In this document: piece by piece, positions 24,949 through 33,711 of the stretch
Layout of the letters: each line of letters begins with the position of its first letter
Position numbering within the stretch: position 1 is the stretch's first letter
Assembly: GCA_030041355.1 (NCBI GenBank)
Contig: JASHNZ010000011.1
Coordinates: 1-64,000, forward strand
Length of the DNA: 64,000 nucleotides
Origin: Nitrososphaerales archaeon
GTDB lineage: Archaea; Thermoproteota; Nitrososphaeria; Nitrososphaerales; CADDZS01
Direction: 5' to 3'
The notes under the pieces: generated by a model
What the model was told of the DNA's origin: nothing
What the model saw: only the letters and a program-made list of their open reading frames with translations
Database searches by the model: none
Made by a program: the position numbers and the translations under genes

Positions 24949-25236
24949 TTGCAGGTCAACCGCTGGTACTACGTGAGAGAGCCGATCTACCCTGAAACGG
25001 ATAGCGCGGGCAATCACTTCAAGCGGAGAAAAATCTACGACGAAATTTTGAAAGTTGTAAAGGAGAACCCCGGTCTCACCGCGTCGGAGATCGCCCTAAG
25101 AATCGACCGTCCCTACAAAAACTTGAGCTCGTTCATTTACAATTTGCAAAAGTACTGCGAAACGATCGAGGGAAGGAAGGACCCTTTCTTTAGGACGCCT
25201 GGACTAGTCTCCCAAAGCGATGAAAGAGTTCACTAG
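24949..25236 (+). CDS. winged-helix DNA-binding protein
   Basis: 95 aa. Residues 26-85 read as a helix-turn-helix domain: KIYDEILKVVKENPGLTAS, EIALRIDRPYKNLSSFIYN, LQKYCETIEG. No ligand domain follows, so it is probably a simple repressor or a replicon-type regulator. The start is a TTG soon after tRNA-Val. Its last 33 bases overlap the end of the convergent hydrolase-AAA+ gene. I do not know its target. Confidence 0.55.
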   Translation: MQVNRWYYVREPIYPETDSAGNHFKRRKIYDEILKVVKENPGLTASEIALRIDRPYKNLSSFIYNLQKYCETIEGRKDPFFRTPGLVSQSDERVH

Positions 25237-27003
25237 CTGATCCGCTACTACATGAGTTTTCATCCAGAAGGCCTTATTCTCGGGATTGCCGGGATCGAAC
25301 AGGTTATCGTATTTGATTCTGTCATCGCTCGGCTGCATTCGCTCCACGCACCGCACTGCAAACTCGCTTAGCTGACGGGCACTAGAAAGCTTGGGGTTGA
25401 GAGTGATATAGAGCAGGGCCATCTTCTCTACCTCGGTAACATCTCGACCTATTCCCTTTGAGGTCTGAATGAATTGGCTCAAGGTCACAAGAATGCGATC
25501 CCCAAAACTCATCGGCGGGACCGAGTACTCATTCCCCCACGGAATACGACTGAGAAGGTCTGCGCCCTTGGGGCGAGAAGCGATTCCCTTCTTCATCTCC
25601 GACAGGCTGGAGCCAGAGCTTCCGGCGGTGATAAAGACGCAGCGCCCCCCACGCGAAGCGGCAGCGTCCATGTAAGGAAGCATCACTTCGTATGGCCACG
25701 ACTCGCCTAGTTTTGCATCTATTTCATCAATCAGACAAAGAAATGGCTGCTCTGATTTCCGAATTTCTTCCAGCGTCAGCCGCAAGCCTGCTTCTTCTGT
25801 CTGCGCTAGGTTGAGCTCTCGGTATCCAATGTTATCTTTTTTGAGAGAAGAAGCGACTTGCTGAACGAAGAATGTCTTGCCACTGCCCGGAGGTGCCCAT
25901 AGGAGATAGTTTTCGCGCTTCAAAGCCGAACTTTCGAACGCTGCCAATATTTTCTGTCTGACGTCTTTTAGACCGTTGCGTACATCTTCTTCGAACCGAA
26001 AGTAGTTACCGACAATTCTGTATCGTGAAAGGGATACAACGCTCATAGCCTCCAGTAAAGAGACTGCTTCTTGCAACTCGGAGGTATTAACAACCTTGCC
26101 GAGCTTTGCAATTTCAGGCGCCGTCGCTGTGCTCTTTCCGGAAACGGATGAGCTTATTGTCTCGGGAATCCCGCAGAAGTTTCGGATCTCATAAAAAGAT
26201 CTGGACCACGATGCCTCTCTCTCTAGAATAATGTGATTTCTGCTTTCCAACGTGACTAGGCGTGCCTTCGGAATAGTAGCGGCTAGGACGCGACCTTCCT
26301 CATAAGGAATGAGTGAATCCCCTCTAGCATGCAATACGAGCGTAGGAACCGAAATCTCAGGCAACCTCTTAGTAATGTCTATGTTTCCCGCCTCGATCAT
26401 GTATCGGACAGCACTCTCTCCTGACATTGACTTCCTTTGCAACTCGTTGAACCAGCGCAATTGTTCTTTGTTTGCGTCAGGGATGAACAGGTTAGTGAGT
26501 ATCGATCGATACGCAGGGCTGTTTCTCCCCCAGCCTTCTCTTGTAAGTGTTAGCAGAGCATTTCTTTCTTCCTCAGAGACTTGTCCCCGTTTGATCCAGC
26601 CCACCGAAAACGCATCCCAAAGAATGAGCTGTTTCACTTTGTCTGGGTGATACAGCGAGTATTCAATTCCAATAGGGCCTCCTTGCGATAACCCAAGCAA
26701 CACAAATCTATCCAAGCGGACAGCATTCACCACTTCTTCCAGATCTCGGACCCAAGCACTGAATGAAATCTCTTTTGTGTTCCAATCAGAGAGACCGCAG
26801 CCTCGCGGATCATATCTCACTAGGAAGAAGTTCCTTCCGAGTTCGTTGAGCCATGGACGCCATATCGGACTTTCGAAGTCGAATTCCAAGTGCGTTAACC
26901 AAGTCGCTACCCGAACGAGCGGGAAGTTGGAGCGGTCACCCAAGGTAGCGTACGCTATCCGAGTCCCGTCAAAAGATGTACAGTAGCGTATCTCCTGCTC
27001 CAA
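25204..27003 (-). CDS. alpha/beta-hydrolase fused to an AAA+ ATPase
   Basis: 599 aa joining two enzymes. Residues 1-275: alpha/beta-hydrolase with RYDPRGCGLSDW, nucleophile Ser106 in GLSQGG, Asp in HARGDSLIP and His in SRNHIILERE, so the triad is complete; this type is often fused to cyclases or LuxR domains in bacteria. Residues about 320-590: AAA+ ATPase with Walker A APPGSGKT (Lys376), Walker B LCLIDEID (Glu427), a sensor-like FITAGSSG and a C-terminal helical lid region, resembling ORC/STAND-like ATPases. No membrane segment. The substrate is unknown. The TTG start at 27003 is supported by a TATA box 32 bp upstream. Confidence 0.85.
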   Translation of the reverse strand: MEQEIRYCTSFDGTRIAYATLGDRSNFPLVRVATWLTHLEFDFESPIWRPWLNELGRNFFLVRYDPRGCGLSDWNTKEISFSAWVRDLEEVVNAVRLDRFVLLGLSQGGPIGIEYSLYHPDKVKQLILWDAFSVGWIKRGQVSEEERNALLTLTREGWGRNSPAYRSILTNLFIPDANKEQLRWFNELQRKSMSGESAVRYMIEAGNIDITKRLPEISVPTLVLHARGDSLIPYEEGRVLAATIPKARLVTLESRNHIILEREASWSRSFYEIRNFCGIPETISSSVSGKSTATAPEIAKLGKVVNTSELQEAVSLLEAMSVVSLSRYRIVGNYFRFEEDVRNGLKDVRQKILAAFESSALKRENYLLWAPPGSGKTFFVQQVASSLKKDNIGYRELNLAQTEEAGLRLTLEEIRKSEQPFLCLIDEIDAKLGESWPYEVMLPYMDAAASRGGRCVFITAGSSGSSLSEMKKGIASRPKGADLLSRIPWGNEYSVPPMSFGDRILVTLSQFIQTSKGIGRDVTEVEKMALLYITLNPKLSSARQLSEFAVRCVERMQPSDDRIKYDNLFDPGNPENKAFWMKTHVVADQLVNSFIALGD

Positions 27004-27029
27004 ATGAGTCCTACATGTCTACGCACAAA

Positions 27030-27040
27030 CTGATTTAAGT
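27030..27040 (-). promoter_or_regulatory. TATA box for the hydrolase-AAA+ gene
   Basis: Minus-strand ACTTAAATCA is centred about 32 bp before the TTG at 27003. Confidence 0.45.
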
Positions 27041-27311
27041 GAATCACTGAAATCCTAGATGTTTCTGAGCCAAGAAGGGCCTTAGAATACAGATTAGAGA
27101 AAGTTTTGTGATCACAGCAACATTATGGCTACTATTTTCCCGGAAACGGATTCATGCCTCAAATTTCGCGAACGAGAACAACCATTCACGGTGCAAAACA
27201 AGTCGAAGCGTAGAGAGGTTCACCGTCTTAGTACTTTTTCCGATACTCTCGAAAAGGTGAAAGAAATGATGAAAAAGCACTCGCTAATCGATTCGTTGTT
27301 GAGAAGAAAAT

Positions 27312-27737
27312 ATGGCCGTGGTTTCAGAGCGAGATGACACAGAGAGATCTGCAGTAACCGGAGACATGCTGAAGATCTTCCTCGAAGCATTCAACAGACA
27401 TGACCTTGACGCCATCATGACTTTTTTCACTGCTGACTGCTCTTTTGATTTTCCAAGAGGGCCTCATCCGTATGGACAGAGATTTGTCGGAAAAGAAGCT
27501 GTGAGACGTGGACTTGCTAGTCGTTTCCAGGGAATACCCGATGTACATTACGGAGATGATAGACACTTTGTATCAGCTTCTAGCGAACGCGGAGTTTCCG
27601 AGTGGTTACTTACTGGTAATTCCACAAACGGTGAAAAGATTGAGGTAAGGGGGTGCGACCTCTTCGAGTTCAGCACGAAGGATGGTAAAATAAAACGAAA
27701 AGATTCATACTGGAAGATTATACAACAGGTTAAGTGA
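27312..27737 (+). CDS. SnoaL-like / NTF2-fold protein
   Basis: 141 aa cone-shaped NTF2-like fold. FLEAFNRHDLDAIMTFFTADCSFDF opens the SnoaL-like domain; GKEAVRRGLASRFQGIPDVHY and SEWLLTGNSTNGEKIEVRGCDLFEF, ending IKRKDSYWKI, complete it. Such proteins can be small enzymes (isomerases, cyclases, hydratases) or ligand binders; nothing fixes the substrate. ATG start at 27312. It is a single gene between the hydrolase-AAA+ protein and the first 89-bp repeat. Confidence 0.8.
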   Translation: MAVVSERDDTERSAVTGDMLKIFLEAFNRHDLDAIMTFFTADCSFDFPRGPHPYGQRFVGKEAVRRGLASRFQGIPDVHYGDDRHFVSASSERGVSEWLLTGNSTNGEKIEVRGCDLFEFSTKDGKIKRKDSYWKIIQQVK

Positions 27738-28050
27738 CGAAATGTACGAACGAAGAAAGGTGCGCAGTTTTTTGCTGTGAAAATGAAGCTAGGCCTGGGC
27801 GCCCATCCCCACGAAACTAGGGCCTTCTTTCACCGTCATGAGTTTCGACACCTCTAGACAGGTGTTTGGGCAGGAGTATTTCGGGACACGAACCCACGAC
27901 CCACGAAGAAAGTGTGCTCAAGGCAAGTCTAAAATCATCCGAAAAATTGAGCTACGTCCCTCCGAACCCATTTTATTGGCTCACTAAAACTGAGCCTGTT
28001 TGAATAAAACCTCTGCGAGCCTCCTCCCCGGAACCCGATGAGCACGATCA
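27738..28050. other. intergenic region holding the first 89-bp repeat
   Basis: No gene. The first copy of a tRNA-like direct repeat occupies 27882-27970, listed separately; otherwise nothing is recognised. Confidence 0.5.
27882..27970. repeat. tRNA-like 89-bp direct repeat, copy 1
   Basis: 82 of 89 positions match copy 2 at 35060-35148, in the same orientation. Its minus strand carries tRNA-like pieces: GTAGCTCAAT (D-arm), TTGAGC, and GGTCGTGGGTTCG (T-arm). The plus-strand right end GTCCCTCCGAACCCA matches 14 of the last 15 bases of tRNA-Val. No full cloverleaf forms, so it is a tRNA-derived relic or an attachment-like sequence rather than a working tRNA. Confidence 0.7.
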
Positions 28051-28056
28051 AAGATC

Positions 28057-28967
28057 AGCTACAATCAGACGAAAATATTAGGCGTTGGCTTTGCACTCTC
28101 ACCGGCAATGACAGATCTCACGACTCCCGAGATTCTTTTGAAAACCAAATCCTTGGGCGCATCCTCGATCTCGATAAGTCCTGACAGCGCTTCAAGTCGG
28201 CCGGATGATTCAATCAGGGGAAAGGCCGGTACCTTTCAAAAGGCTATCGAAATAATTCAGACAGCAGTAAGAACGAATCTGAATCCTCCGGTGAACACGG
28301 CCATAATGAAAAGAAACTTTCGCGAGCTTCCAGATATTTCACCTGATCAGAAGCCTCGGGATCAACACATGGGAGCTTTTCTTTCTGATCAGGATCGGAA
28401 GTGGAACAGATGTTGAAGACCTTCACCAAAGGAATACGAAAGTGTGTGCAACTTTTTTTACGACGGCGTTTTACGCTGTCAGGATCCGCTGCGTTGAGGC
28501 TCCTTTTGTCAGGAGGATTGCATCGGAGCGGAGAGAAAAAAGGGCCTTACTGGGATCATTCAGAGTACAAAGAATTACGAGAGCCGCTCATGGAACTTGA
28601 AGGACATCAAACGACGACCCAGTCCACCATTCGACCGAGGGGTACTTTGGACGGGAACGGCGTTGTCTTCGTTGCTTATGATGGCACAATCCAACCCGGA
28701 GGCCTCCTTCCTCTCAAGCTGGACAATATAAAAAATGGTGACCTGGCTGAAATATACAGAGACAGTGAACTTCCCAAGAGAATAAGACAAAGGGATTTCA
28801 AAGGCTACTGCGGTGCATGCGAATTCAAAGAAATGTGCGGCGGAAGCAGAGCGAGGGCATTTTCTTACGGCGACGCTCCTTTGTCCTCGGATCCAGCCTG
28901 TCTACGGGCTCGTAGCACCTCCGCACAATCCATTACTATCCACGTTTCGAAATCCAAGAAGAACTAG
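28057..28967 (+). pseudogene. broken radical SAM/SPASM protein, heme-biosynthesis type (AhbC/AhbD/NirJ-like)
   Basis: Two frames hold one protein. The first (about 28057-28416) has GVGFALSPAMTDLTTPEIL, LGASSISISPDSAS and QKAIEIIQTAVRTN, the second half of a radical SAM barrel. The second (about 28401-28967) has the C-terminal SPASM region: VFVAYDGTIQPGGLLPLKL, IRQRDFKGYCGACEFKEMCGGSRARAFSYG, SSDPACL. The CxxxCxxC SAM-cluster domain is missing, a frameshift separates the parts, and the usual Cys in the IQPCG position is Gly. It is dead, next to two genes of membrane heme-protein type. Confidence 0.75.
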
Positions 28968-29462
28968 ATGTTACTGTTCAACATAGCAATACTCTGGGTA
29001 CATCTGTTTTGTGCTGTGCTGTTCGTTGGCGGATCTTTCTTCATGTGGCTCGTCGTCATGCCCGCGTCGCACCGCCTGGCGAAGGATGAATCCGAGAGGA
29101 CTCTGATAGTCGGTAAGATCGCGAAGGATTTTGGCAGAATAACCAATCCAATATTGATCATACTGGTGCTGACCGGAATCTACAATGCCACATGGTATCT
29201 TCCATCATTTGATTATCTCTTCACATTCCAAAGTTATGGCGCTATAGTCCTGTTCGTCAAGGTTGTCCTGGTCAGCGTTCTGATCGTGTTAATCTATGTT
29301 CACGGCGCATACTACGGGCGAAAAATAGTAAGGCTTGCGCGAGAAAAAGATGTCGAAGGATTAAAGGCAGTAAGAAGAAAGAGCCGAATCATATCCTTTG
29401 CAAATCTTGCTCTGATGATGGCAATACTCATCCTTGCCGTAATGCTTCAATTGCCGCCGTGA
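28968..29462 (+). CDS. CopD-like / DUF2269-type membrane protein
   Basis: 164 aa with four membrane helices (about residues 5-30, 60-80, 90-115 and 138-160). The first helix carries WVHLFCAVLFVGGSFF, the His-containing signature of the CopD/HemJ-like membrane group; a second His sits in YVHGAYYGRK. Such proteins take part in copper handling or heme metabolism, with His residues as possible heme or metal ligands. The ATG follows directly on the stop of the broken SPASM gene. It is convergent with the cytochrome b operon. Confidence 0.65.
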   Translation: MLLFNIAILWVHLFCAVLFVGGSFFMWLVVMPASHRLAKDESERTLIVGKIAKDFGRITNPILIILVLTGIYNATWYLPSFDYLFTFQSYGAIVLFVKVVLVSVLIVLIYVHGAYYGRKIVRLAREKDVEGLKAVRRKSRIISFANLALMMAILILAVMLQLPP

Positions 29463-29516
29463 GTGCCTATTCAATTTTCGAGAAATGCGATAGTTAGGTT
29501 ACTTTTTTCTCTCGCA

Positions 29517-29789
29517 CTACGCGCTCCCCAGCTGGACGGCGACTACTAAGAAAGAGGCCGCAACTAGACAGCCTACAAGTAGCCAGTTGCTGCTTTCTGC
29601 AGTTATGCTCGGTTTATAGTATATGTAAACAATCATCGCGAAAATTACTAACTCCGAGCCAAGCATTGCCCCAAAGACTCGCTGAAGAGAAACAATATTC
29701 AAGATCCACAAATATGCGGCAATTGAAGCGGCCGCCGTGGCCAAGAGCGTGATTACGGAATACCTCACAATATCTTCGTCCGGTTTCAC
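29517..29789 (-). CDS. small three-helix membrane protein, last gene of the bc operon
   Basis: 90 aa with three hydrophobic helices (about residues 11-32, 38-57 and 67-87). Its ATG overlaps the cytochrome b stop by 4 bp (29786-29789), so it is translationally coupled and likely a small subunit or assembly factor of the complex. No cofactor motif is seen. I do not recognise the family. Confidence 0.65.
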   Translation of the reverse strand: MKPDEDIVRYSVITLLATAAASIAAYLWILNIVSLQRVFGAMLGSELVIFAMIVYIYYKPSITAESSNWLLVGCLVAASFLVVAVQLGSA

Positions 29790-31207
29790 GCTTGTCTATC
29801 ACGCCCTAGAGTAAGGCTTCTCATCATCCGGGCCATCGCAAAAAACGATCCGAACAGCACTGCGAAATTGATTATCGCAAGAATTAGATTTACTGGAACT
29901 GTCGTGAGAGATCCTACAAGGTTAGCAAAGGAAACTGATCCCGCAATCAGTGGAATCATAAATAGCATTGTTATCGTTCGGTTTCGGTTTCTGAACGGGA
30001 GCATCATCGCACTTAGAGAGGACTTTATTGGTATCTTGAGAATTTTTGTTCGGACTAGGTTACTTCTGAAAACGAACAAAGAAACCACGGCAACGCCGAT
30101 TGCAACTCCTCCGATGACTATTACTGCTTGAGCATTGGAGATGACCTGTCCCGGGGTAAGATGCCCCCAGATTGTTAGCGTCAAGAGTTCCGCGATCATG
30201 ATCAGACCGATGGTTGTGTATATTGGTCTCGACTTTGGATTCCTCTGAGTCCCGCGATCTATGAAGGGCAAAAGCGCTAGTCCGATTACCAAGAGCGTCA
30301 CCGCGCCCAGAGCAAAGTAGATCCCCGGACCCTCAAAAGCCTGTACCTTCAGAACCTGGTACATCCAAAGGAAATACCAATCAGGTTGAGCTACAAAATT
30401 TGCGGCGGCTTGAGGAGTGTATTCTGCAGGGAGAGTAAGTGGGAACATTGCAGCCGCTACGAAGACTATAGCTACAAAGATGGCCCCAATCATTGCGAAA
30501 TAGAGATATACTCTTGGGAACCAGGGGATTTCCTTTGAATTTTTTTTTGCGCCACCAACAGGTTCAGCCGCCCCATGGGCTTCAAACATATACATCTTCA
30601 GGGCAAGGAGCGAAAGGAGACCCGCGGGCAGGACAATTATATGAAGGTCGAAGAATCTTGTAAGCTCGGCAGCTCCGCTTCCTGACCCGGCAATCAAGTA
30701 GGTCAAGATCGGGCCTATTTGCGCAGGCAAGAAACTTAGCATTCCTATTGAGACATCCGTTGCGGACTTAGACACGACAGTCCATGGAAGCAGGTATCCA
30801 GTCAAACCCAATCCCATCACAGTCAATCCCATCAGCATTCCTGTGACCCACATCATTTCACGCGGTTTCTTTTGTACGCTGGCGAAATATCCACGGAATA
30901 AGTGAAGAAAAGTAAGCAAAATCATCGCATAGGCTCCATAAAGATGCACCGTCTCTAGTAGCCAACCGAGCGGCACCTGCTGAATGATAAAGACGGTAGA
31001 AGTGTAAGCCTGATCAGTTGTCGGCACGTAGTAGATCAGCATGAGCAGACCGGTCAACACCTGCAGACCAAATGCAATCACGGTGAGTGCGCCGAGCCAG
31101 TATAACGGGTTCATGCTGTACTCGGGAACCGGCCGAAGAACGGTCGTCTTCAGTCCAAACCTGTTCTTGAACCACTCAACAAATTTTCTTCCGGGGTTTT
31201 CGGTCAT
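29786..31207 (-). CDS. cytochrome b of a Rieske/cytochrome b complex, with an altered heme ligand
   Basis: 473 aa membrane subunit oxidising a quinol. Helix B has His88 and His102 (14 apart) and helix D has His189, but the partner expected at +15 is Lys204 (LLALKMYMFEAHG); the next His is 211. The quinol-site motif is PDWY (AQPDWYFLW), the variant seen with menaquinone-type systems. After the b6-like core come more helices to the C-terminus, as in fused b6-subunit IV proteins. The Rieske gene is 14 bp upstream, and a 90-aa membrane protein is coupled downstream. The intact ligand set in the second cytochrome b (55158-56537) makes the change stand out. Confidence 0.93.
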   Translation of the reverse strand: MTENPGRKFVEWFKNRFGLKTTVLRPVPEYSMNPLYWLGALTVIAFGLQVLTGLLMLIYYVPTTDQAYTSTVFIIQQVPLGWLLETVHLYGAYAMILLTFLHLFRGYFASVQKKPREMMWVTGMLMGLTVMGLGLTGYLLPWTVVSKSATDVSIGMLSFLPAQIGPILTYLIAGSGSGAAELTRFFDLHIIVLPAGLLSLLALKMYMFEAHGAAEPVGGAKKNSKEIPWFPRVYLYFAMIGAIFVAIVFVAAAMFPLTLPAEYTPQAAANFVAQPDWYFLWMYQVLKVQAFEGPGIYFALGAVTLLVIGLALLPFIDRGTQRNPKSRPIYTTIGLIMIAELLTLTIWGHLTPGQVISNAQAVIVIGGVAIGVAVVSLFVFRSNLVRTKILKIPIKSSLSAMMLPFRNRNRTITMLFMIPLIAGSVSFANLVGSLTTVPVNLILAIINFAVLFGSFFAMARMMRSLTLGRDRQA

Positions 31208-31221
31208 CTTCTTGCCCTCCT

Positions 31222-31935
31222 TTATGTGGAACTTGAAACTGTCGTGCTCGTCGTTGTAGTCGTAGTCGTCGTAGTTATGCCAGCCACAACAGTTCCGCCC
31301 GTGAGGTCATCTTGTAGAACGCTGGCAGGATTGCTCGTGCCGGGAGGACCATGCCCGAAGATCGTTGGCGCTGTCATTCCTGTCGCATAGATATTGCCCG
31401 TCGAAGCATCAAAGCTCAGAATAACCTGGGGCACCGGCCTCGGCGCCGGTCCTCCGACCACCTTAGCCCCGTTGGCAAGATCGTAGATGCTTCCATGGCA
31501 ACAGCAGTATCCAACTGGCCCTGATGCTCTGTAAGAACTGTTACAATCGGGTGATGAACCGGATCCCACAAATGCATAGACGCAACCCAAGTGCTGGCAT
31601 ATTTCGCTGAACGCAACGATATCGTTGTCGGGACCAACTCCTCCTTTCGCCGGTTGTCCTAGTTTTACAAGAATATTCGGCGTCTCTTCGAGGGGATAGT
31701 TGAACGGGACCGGCTTACCCGCTTGGAGGTCACTCAAGTTTGCTATCAATACTACTGGCCATACCAAAGGAGTTGTTGAGCCTGCATTCGGTGAGGGAAC
31801 GAAACTTAAAATTCTGAACATGCTTGCCACGGAACCGAGGGTTGCCAATCCTCCCAGCGTTAGAACGAGCTTTAGGAAGTTCCTTTTACTCCCGTCGATT
31901 TCAGGATTCTCTATTTCTTTATCAGTTGATCCCAT
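31222..31935 (-). CDS. Rieske iron-sulfur protein
   Basis: 237 aa. A KRNFLK-type leader and an N-terminal membrane anchor (about residues 20-46) precede the Rieske domain. Box I is CQHLGC and box II is CCCHGS (the usual CPCHGS with Pro replaced by Cys), giving two Cys and two His ligands for the 2Fe-2S cluster and the disulfide pair. A Thr/Ser-rich C-terminal tail follows GGTVVAGI. It transfers electrons from quinol via cytochrome b to a periplasmic-side acceptor. It sits 14 bp before cytochrome b in the operon. Confidence 0.93.
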   Translation of the reverse strand: MGSTDKEIENPEIDGSKRNFLKLVLTLGGLATLGSVASMFRILSFVPSPNAGSTTPLVWPVVLIANLSDLQAGKPVPFNYPLEETPNILVKLGQPAKGGVGPDNDIVAFSEICQHLGCVYAFVGSGSSPDCNSSYRASGPVGYCCCHGSIYDLANGAKVVGGPAPRPVPQVILSFDASTGNIYATGMTAPTIFGHGPPGTSNPASVLQDDLTGGTVVAGITTTTTTTTTSTTVSSST

Positions 31936-31944
31936 CTTTCTTCA

Positions 31945-32295
31945 TCACATTGCTGAATGATCAGAGTGGCTCAACCTCATCATCAACAGCAGTCCCGCGG
32001 CTAGACCGAGCAGAACTAATACAAAAGTCGCTACAGCTGCTGTTGGGAGATCAAAGGCGATGCTTATAGTAGCTGTAGTAACGGTGGAAGAAGTTTGCGT
32101 AGCATTACCGCTTGTTGAAGCGCCATAAGATACGTGGCCGGCTGCCATTCCAAAAAGAATAGTTAGAGCAAGTGCAAGCATCAGAGCTGAAATCGACTTA
32201 TGCAATGGCATAGAATTGCGAAAATTAGGCGTTGTTCGCAACGATCGCGGAGGATATTCTCTCGCTGACTTTTTGATCAAGTTCAGCCCGTTCAT
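31945..32295 (-). CDS. small secreted or membrane-anchored protein of the bc operon
   Basis: Up to 116 aa. A signal-type helix (about residues 34-58) with a GHVSYGAS end, a Thr/Ser-rich stretch, then one C-terminal membrane helix (about 84-108). The ATG at 32295 overlaps the previous stop by 4 bp. A second ATG at residue 29 (MPLHKSISALM) would give a normal signal peptide and may be the true start. The family is unknown. It lies between the 8-helix protein and the Rieske gene. Confidence 0.6.
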   Translation of the reverse strand: MNGLNLIKKSAREYPPRSLRTTPNFRNSMPLHKSISALMLALALTILFGMAAGHVSYGASTSGNATQTSSTVTTATISIAFDLPTAAVATFVLVLLGLAAGLLLMMRLSHSDHSAM

Positions 32296-33197
32296 TCCTG
32301 TTGTTTAGGAGTACTCTTGGGTGCTGCACGCCTAAAAAATGCAAGATTCAGATGTAATGGTGCTTCAATTGATAGAAGCAAGAATGAATATACCAAGACT
32401 GTCAACTCCGCCATGACCACAACATAAGATACTCCGCCAATCGTGACTGTGATTACCCCATCACCACCTGCAATGGATATTGCTGCGAGTCCTAGAAGCG
32501 AATAAACAACCCTTTGAGGAACCCACGATCGCACTCCTGATTTATTCATGGTCGATCCTTCAAGAATTGAAAGCAGAACGATTCCGAGAACCAATGATAC
32601 AGTGAGAGCTGCGAGTCCAACGTGCAAGACGACCGCGAAGGCATACAGAGAAATCGACTCGACAGCTGCGCCTGCTATTACGGTGAGAGACAGCGCTACG
32701 AGCGCGAAATACGTCATAAGTGAAGATGGCGACCTGTGTTCATCCGATCTCAAACCGCGCGCTGAACTTGATATCTTCGCCAGTGAGTACCCAGTGATGG
32801 GCATCGCGATTCCGACTGTGGACATCATCGCTAGATTCGTGATCAGGATTTGATTTGCGCTTGAATTGTTGCTCAAGAATGCAAACCCCGAGGCACCTGC
32901 AACTAACGTAACAAAGAAAAGCGCAAGATTGGATATGGCCACTCGCTTCTGATTCTCAAGGGCGGCAAGGAACCCAACGACTGCTGACAATAATCCAAAT
33001 CCAGACGCAAGAATGCCATGGACAATAAACTCAGGCGTAGTAAGGGAGGCCCCATGAATCTCTGTTACGAGCCACACTCCAACAATGAACGTGAGGACCA
33101 AAAAGAGGGCTTGAATATATATGAAGTAAAGAATCTGTGTTGCTCGTTGCTTATCGTTCTTTCGGCTCAAATTCTCGAGGGGAGATAGAACCGTCAT
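32292..33197 (-). CDS. eight-helix membrane protein of the bc operon
   Basis: 301 aa with eight hydrophobic helices that split into two halves of four. His60 (FIVHGILASGFGLL) and His192 (VVLHVGLAALTVSL) sit at equivalent places in the second helix of each half, so the protein looks like a duplicated four-helix unit. The two next genes upstream encode single four-helix units with His68 and His69 in matching positions. The plan recalls heme A synthase (CtaA/COX15), where two four-helix halves bind heme, but sequence proof is lacking. It is separated from the previous gene by 1 bp. Confidence 0.7.
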   Translation of the reverse strand: MTVLSPLENLSRKNDKQRATQILYFIYIQALFLVLTFIVGVWLVTEIHGASLTTPEFIVHGILASGFGLLSAVVGFLAALENQKRVAISNLALFFVTLVAGASGFAFLSNNSSANQILITNLAMMSTVGIAMPITGYSLAKISSSARGLRSDEHRSPSSLMTYFALVALSLTVIAGAAVESISLYAFAVVLHVGLAALTVSLVLGIVLLSILEGSTMNKSGVRSWVPQRVVYSLLGLAAISIAGGDGVITVTIGGVSYVVVMAELTVLVYSFLLLSIEAPLHLNLAFFRRAAPKSTPKQQE

Positions 33198-33198
33198 G

Positions 33199-33708
33199 TC
33201 ATTCTTTGCTCTGCCGCATGTTCAGTTCAGTGATCCGGATAGCTCTCATGATCTTGAGAGCGGCATAATATGAAAGAAACAAGGCGAGCATGAAGAGAAA
33301 CGACATTATCCATCCCCCTATCAATGTGGTACTTCCTGAATATCTCCCACCGCCGGTAGCAACGAAAAGCATTCCTGCTGCACTCGCAATCACTAAGGAA
33401 ATAACAGCTCCCAGACTAAATAGGGCAACCTTCCTCATTCCGTAAAGAAAACCAACCATCATGATGACGAAAGTAAATGCAAAATTTACAATTGCCAAAA
33501 TCATATGCACAATGTTAGAAATATTGCCAATGCCAATCGTAATGACGCCTGACGTGATGAATATGTTGATGTACATGCCCGTCACGTAAAGCAAGAGATA
33601 TACCACAAAATTCGCGTAACATAGCCTCAGAGTTAGGCGCAGACCACTAAGACCAAGATCTCCAATCTCCTCACCCTTCATTGACCTATCTATTTGTTGA
33701 ACTTGCAA
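33199..33708 (-). CDS. four-helix membrane protein of the bc operon (paralog A)
   Basis: 169 aa with four helices (about residues 28-52, 62-88, 94-118 and 128-152). His68 lies in SNIVHMILAIVNFAF at the start of helix 2, and the loop-helix YGMRKVALFSLGAV matches VGLRQVVLLHSGAI in the next gene, so the two are paralogs. The topology fits a single half of a CtaA-like four-helix unit; the role is unknown. It is 3 bp downstream of paralog B. Confidence 0.7.
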   Translation of the reverse strand: MQVQQIDRSMKGEEIGDLGLSGLRLTLRLCYANFVVYLLLYVTGMYINIFITSGVITIGIGNISNIVHMILAIVNFAFTFVIMMVGFLYGMRKVALFSLGAVISLVIASAAGMLFVATGGGRYSGSTTLIGGWIMSFLFMLALFLSYYAALKIMRAIRITELNMRQSKE

Positions 33709-33711
33709 CGT

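Noticed and set aside
24905-24970. Possible minus-strand tRNA directly after tRNA-Val
   Set aside because: A T-arm-like TGGGTTCGAGTCCCG and a TGCAA anticodon-like loop are seen, but no acceptor stem can be paired. It is kept only as part of the tRNA-like repeat finding.
27125-27337. Open frame of 70 codons before the NTF2-like gene
   Set aside because: It overlaps the start of a well-supported gene, is dominated by Lys/Glu/Arg and shows no motif, and nothing supports translation.
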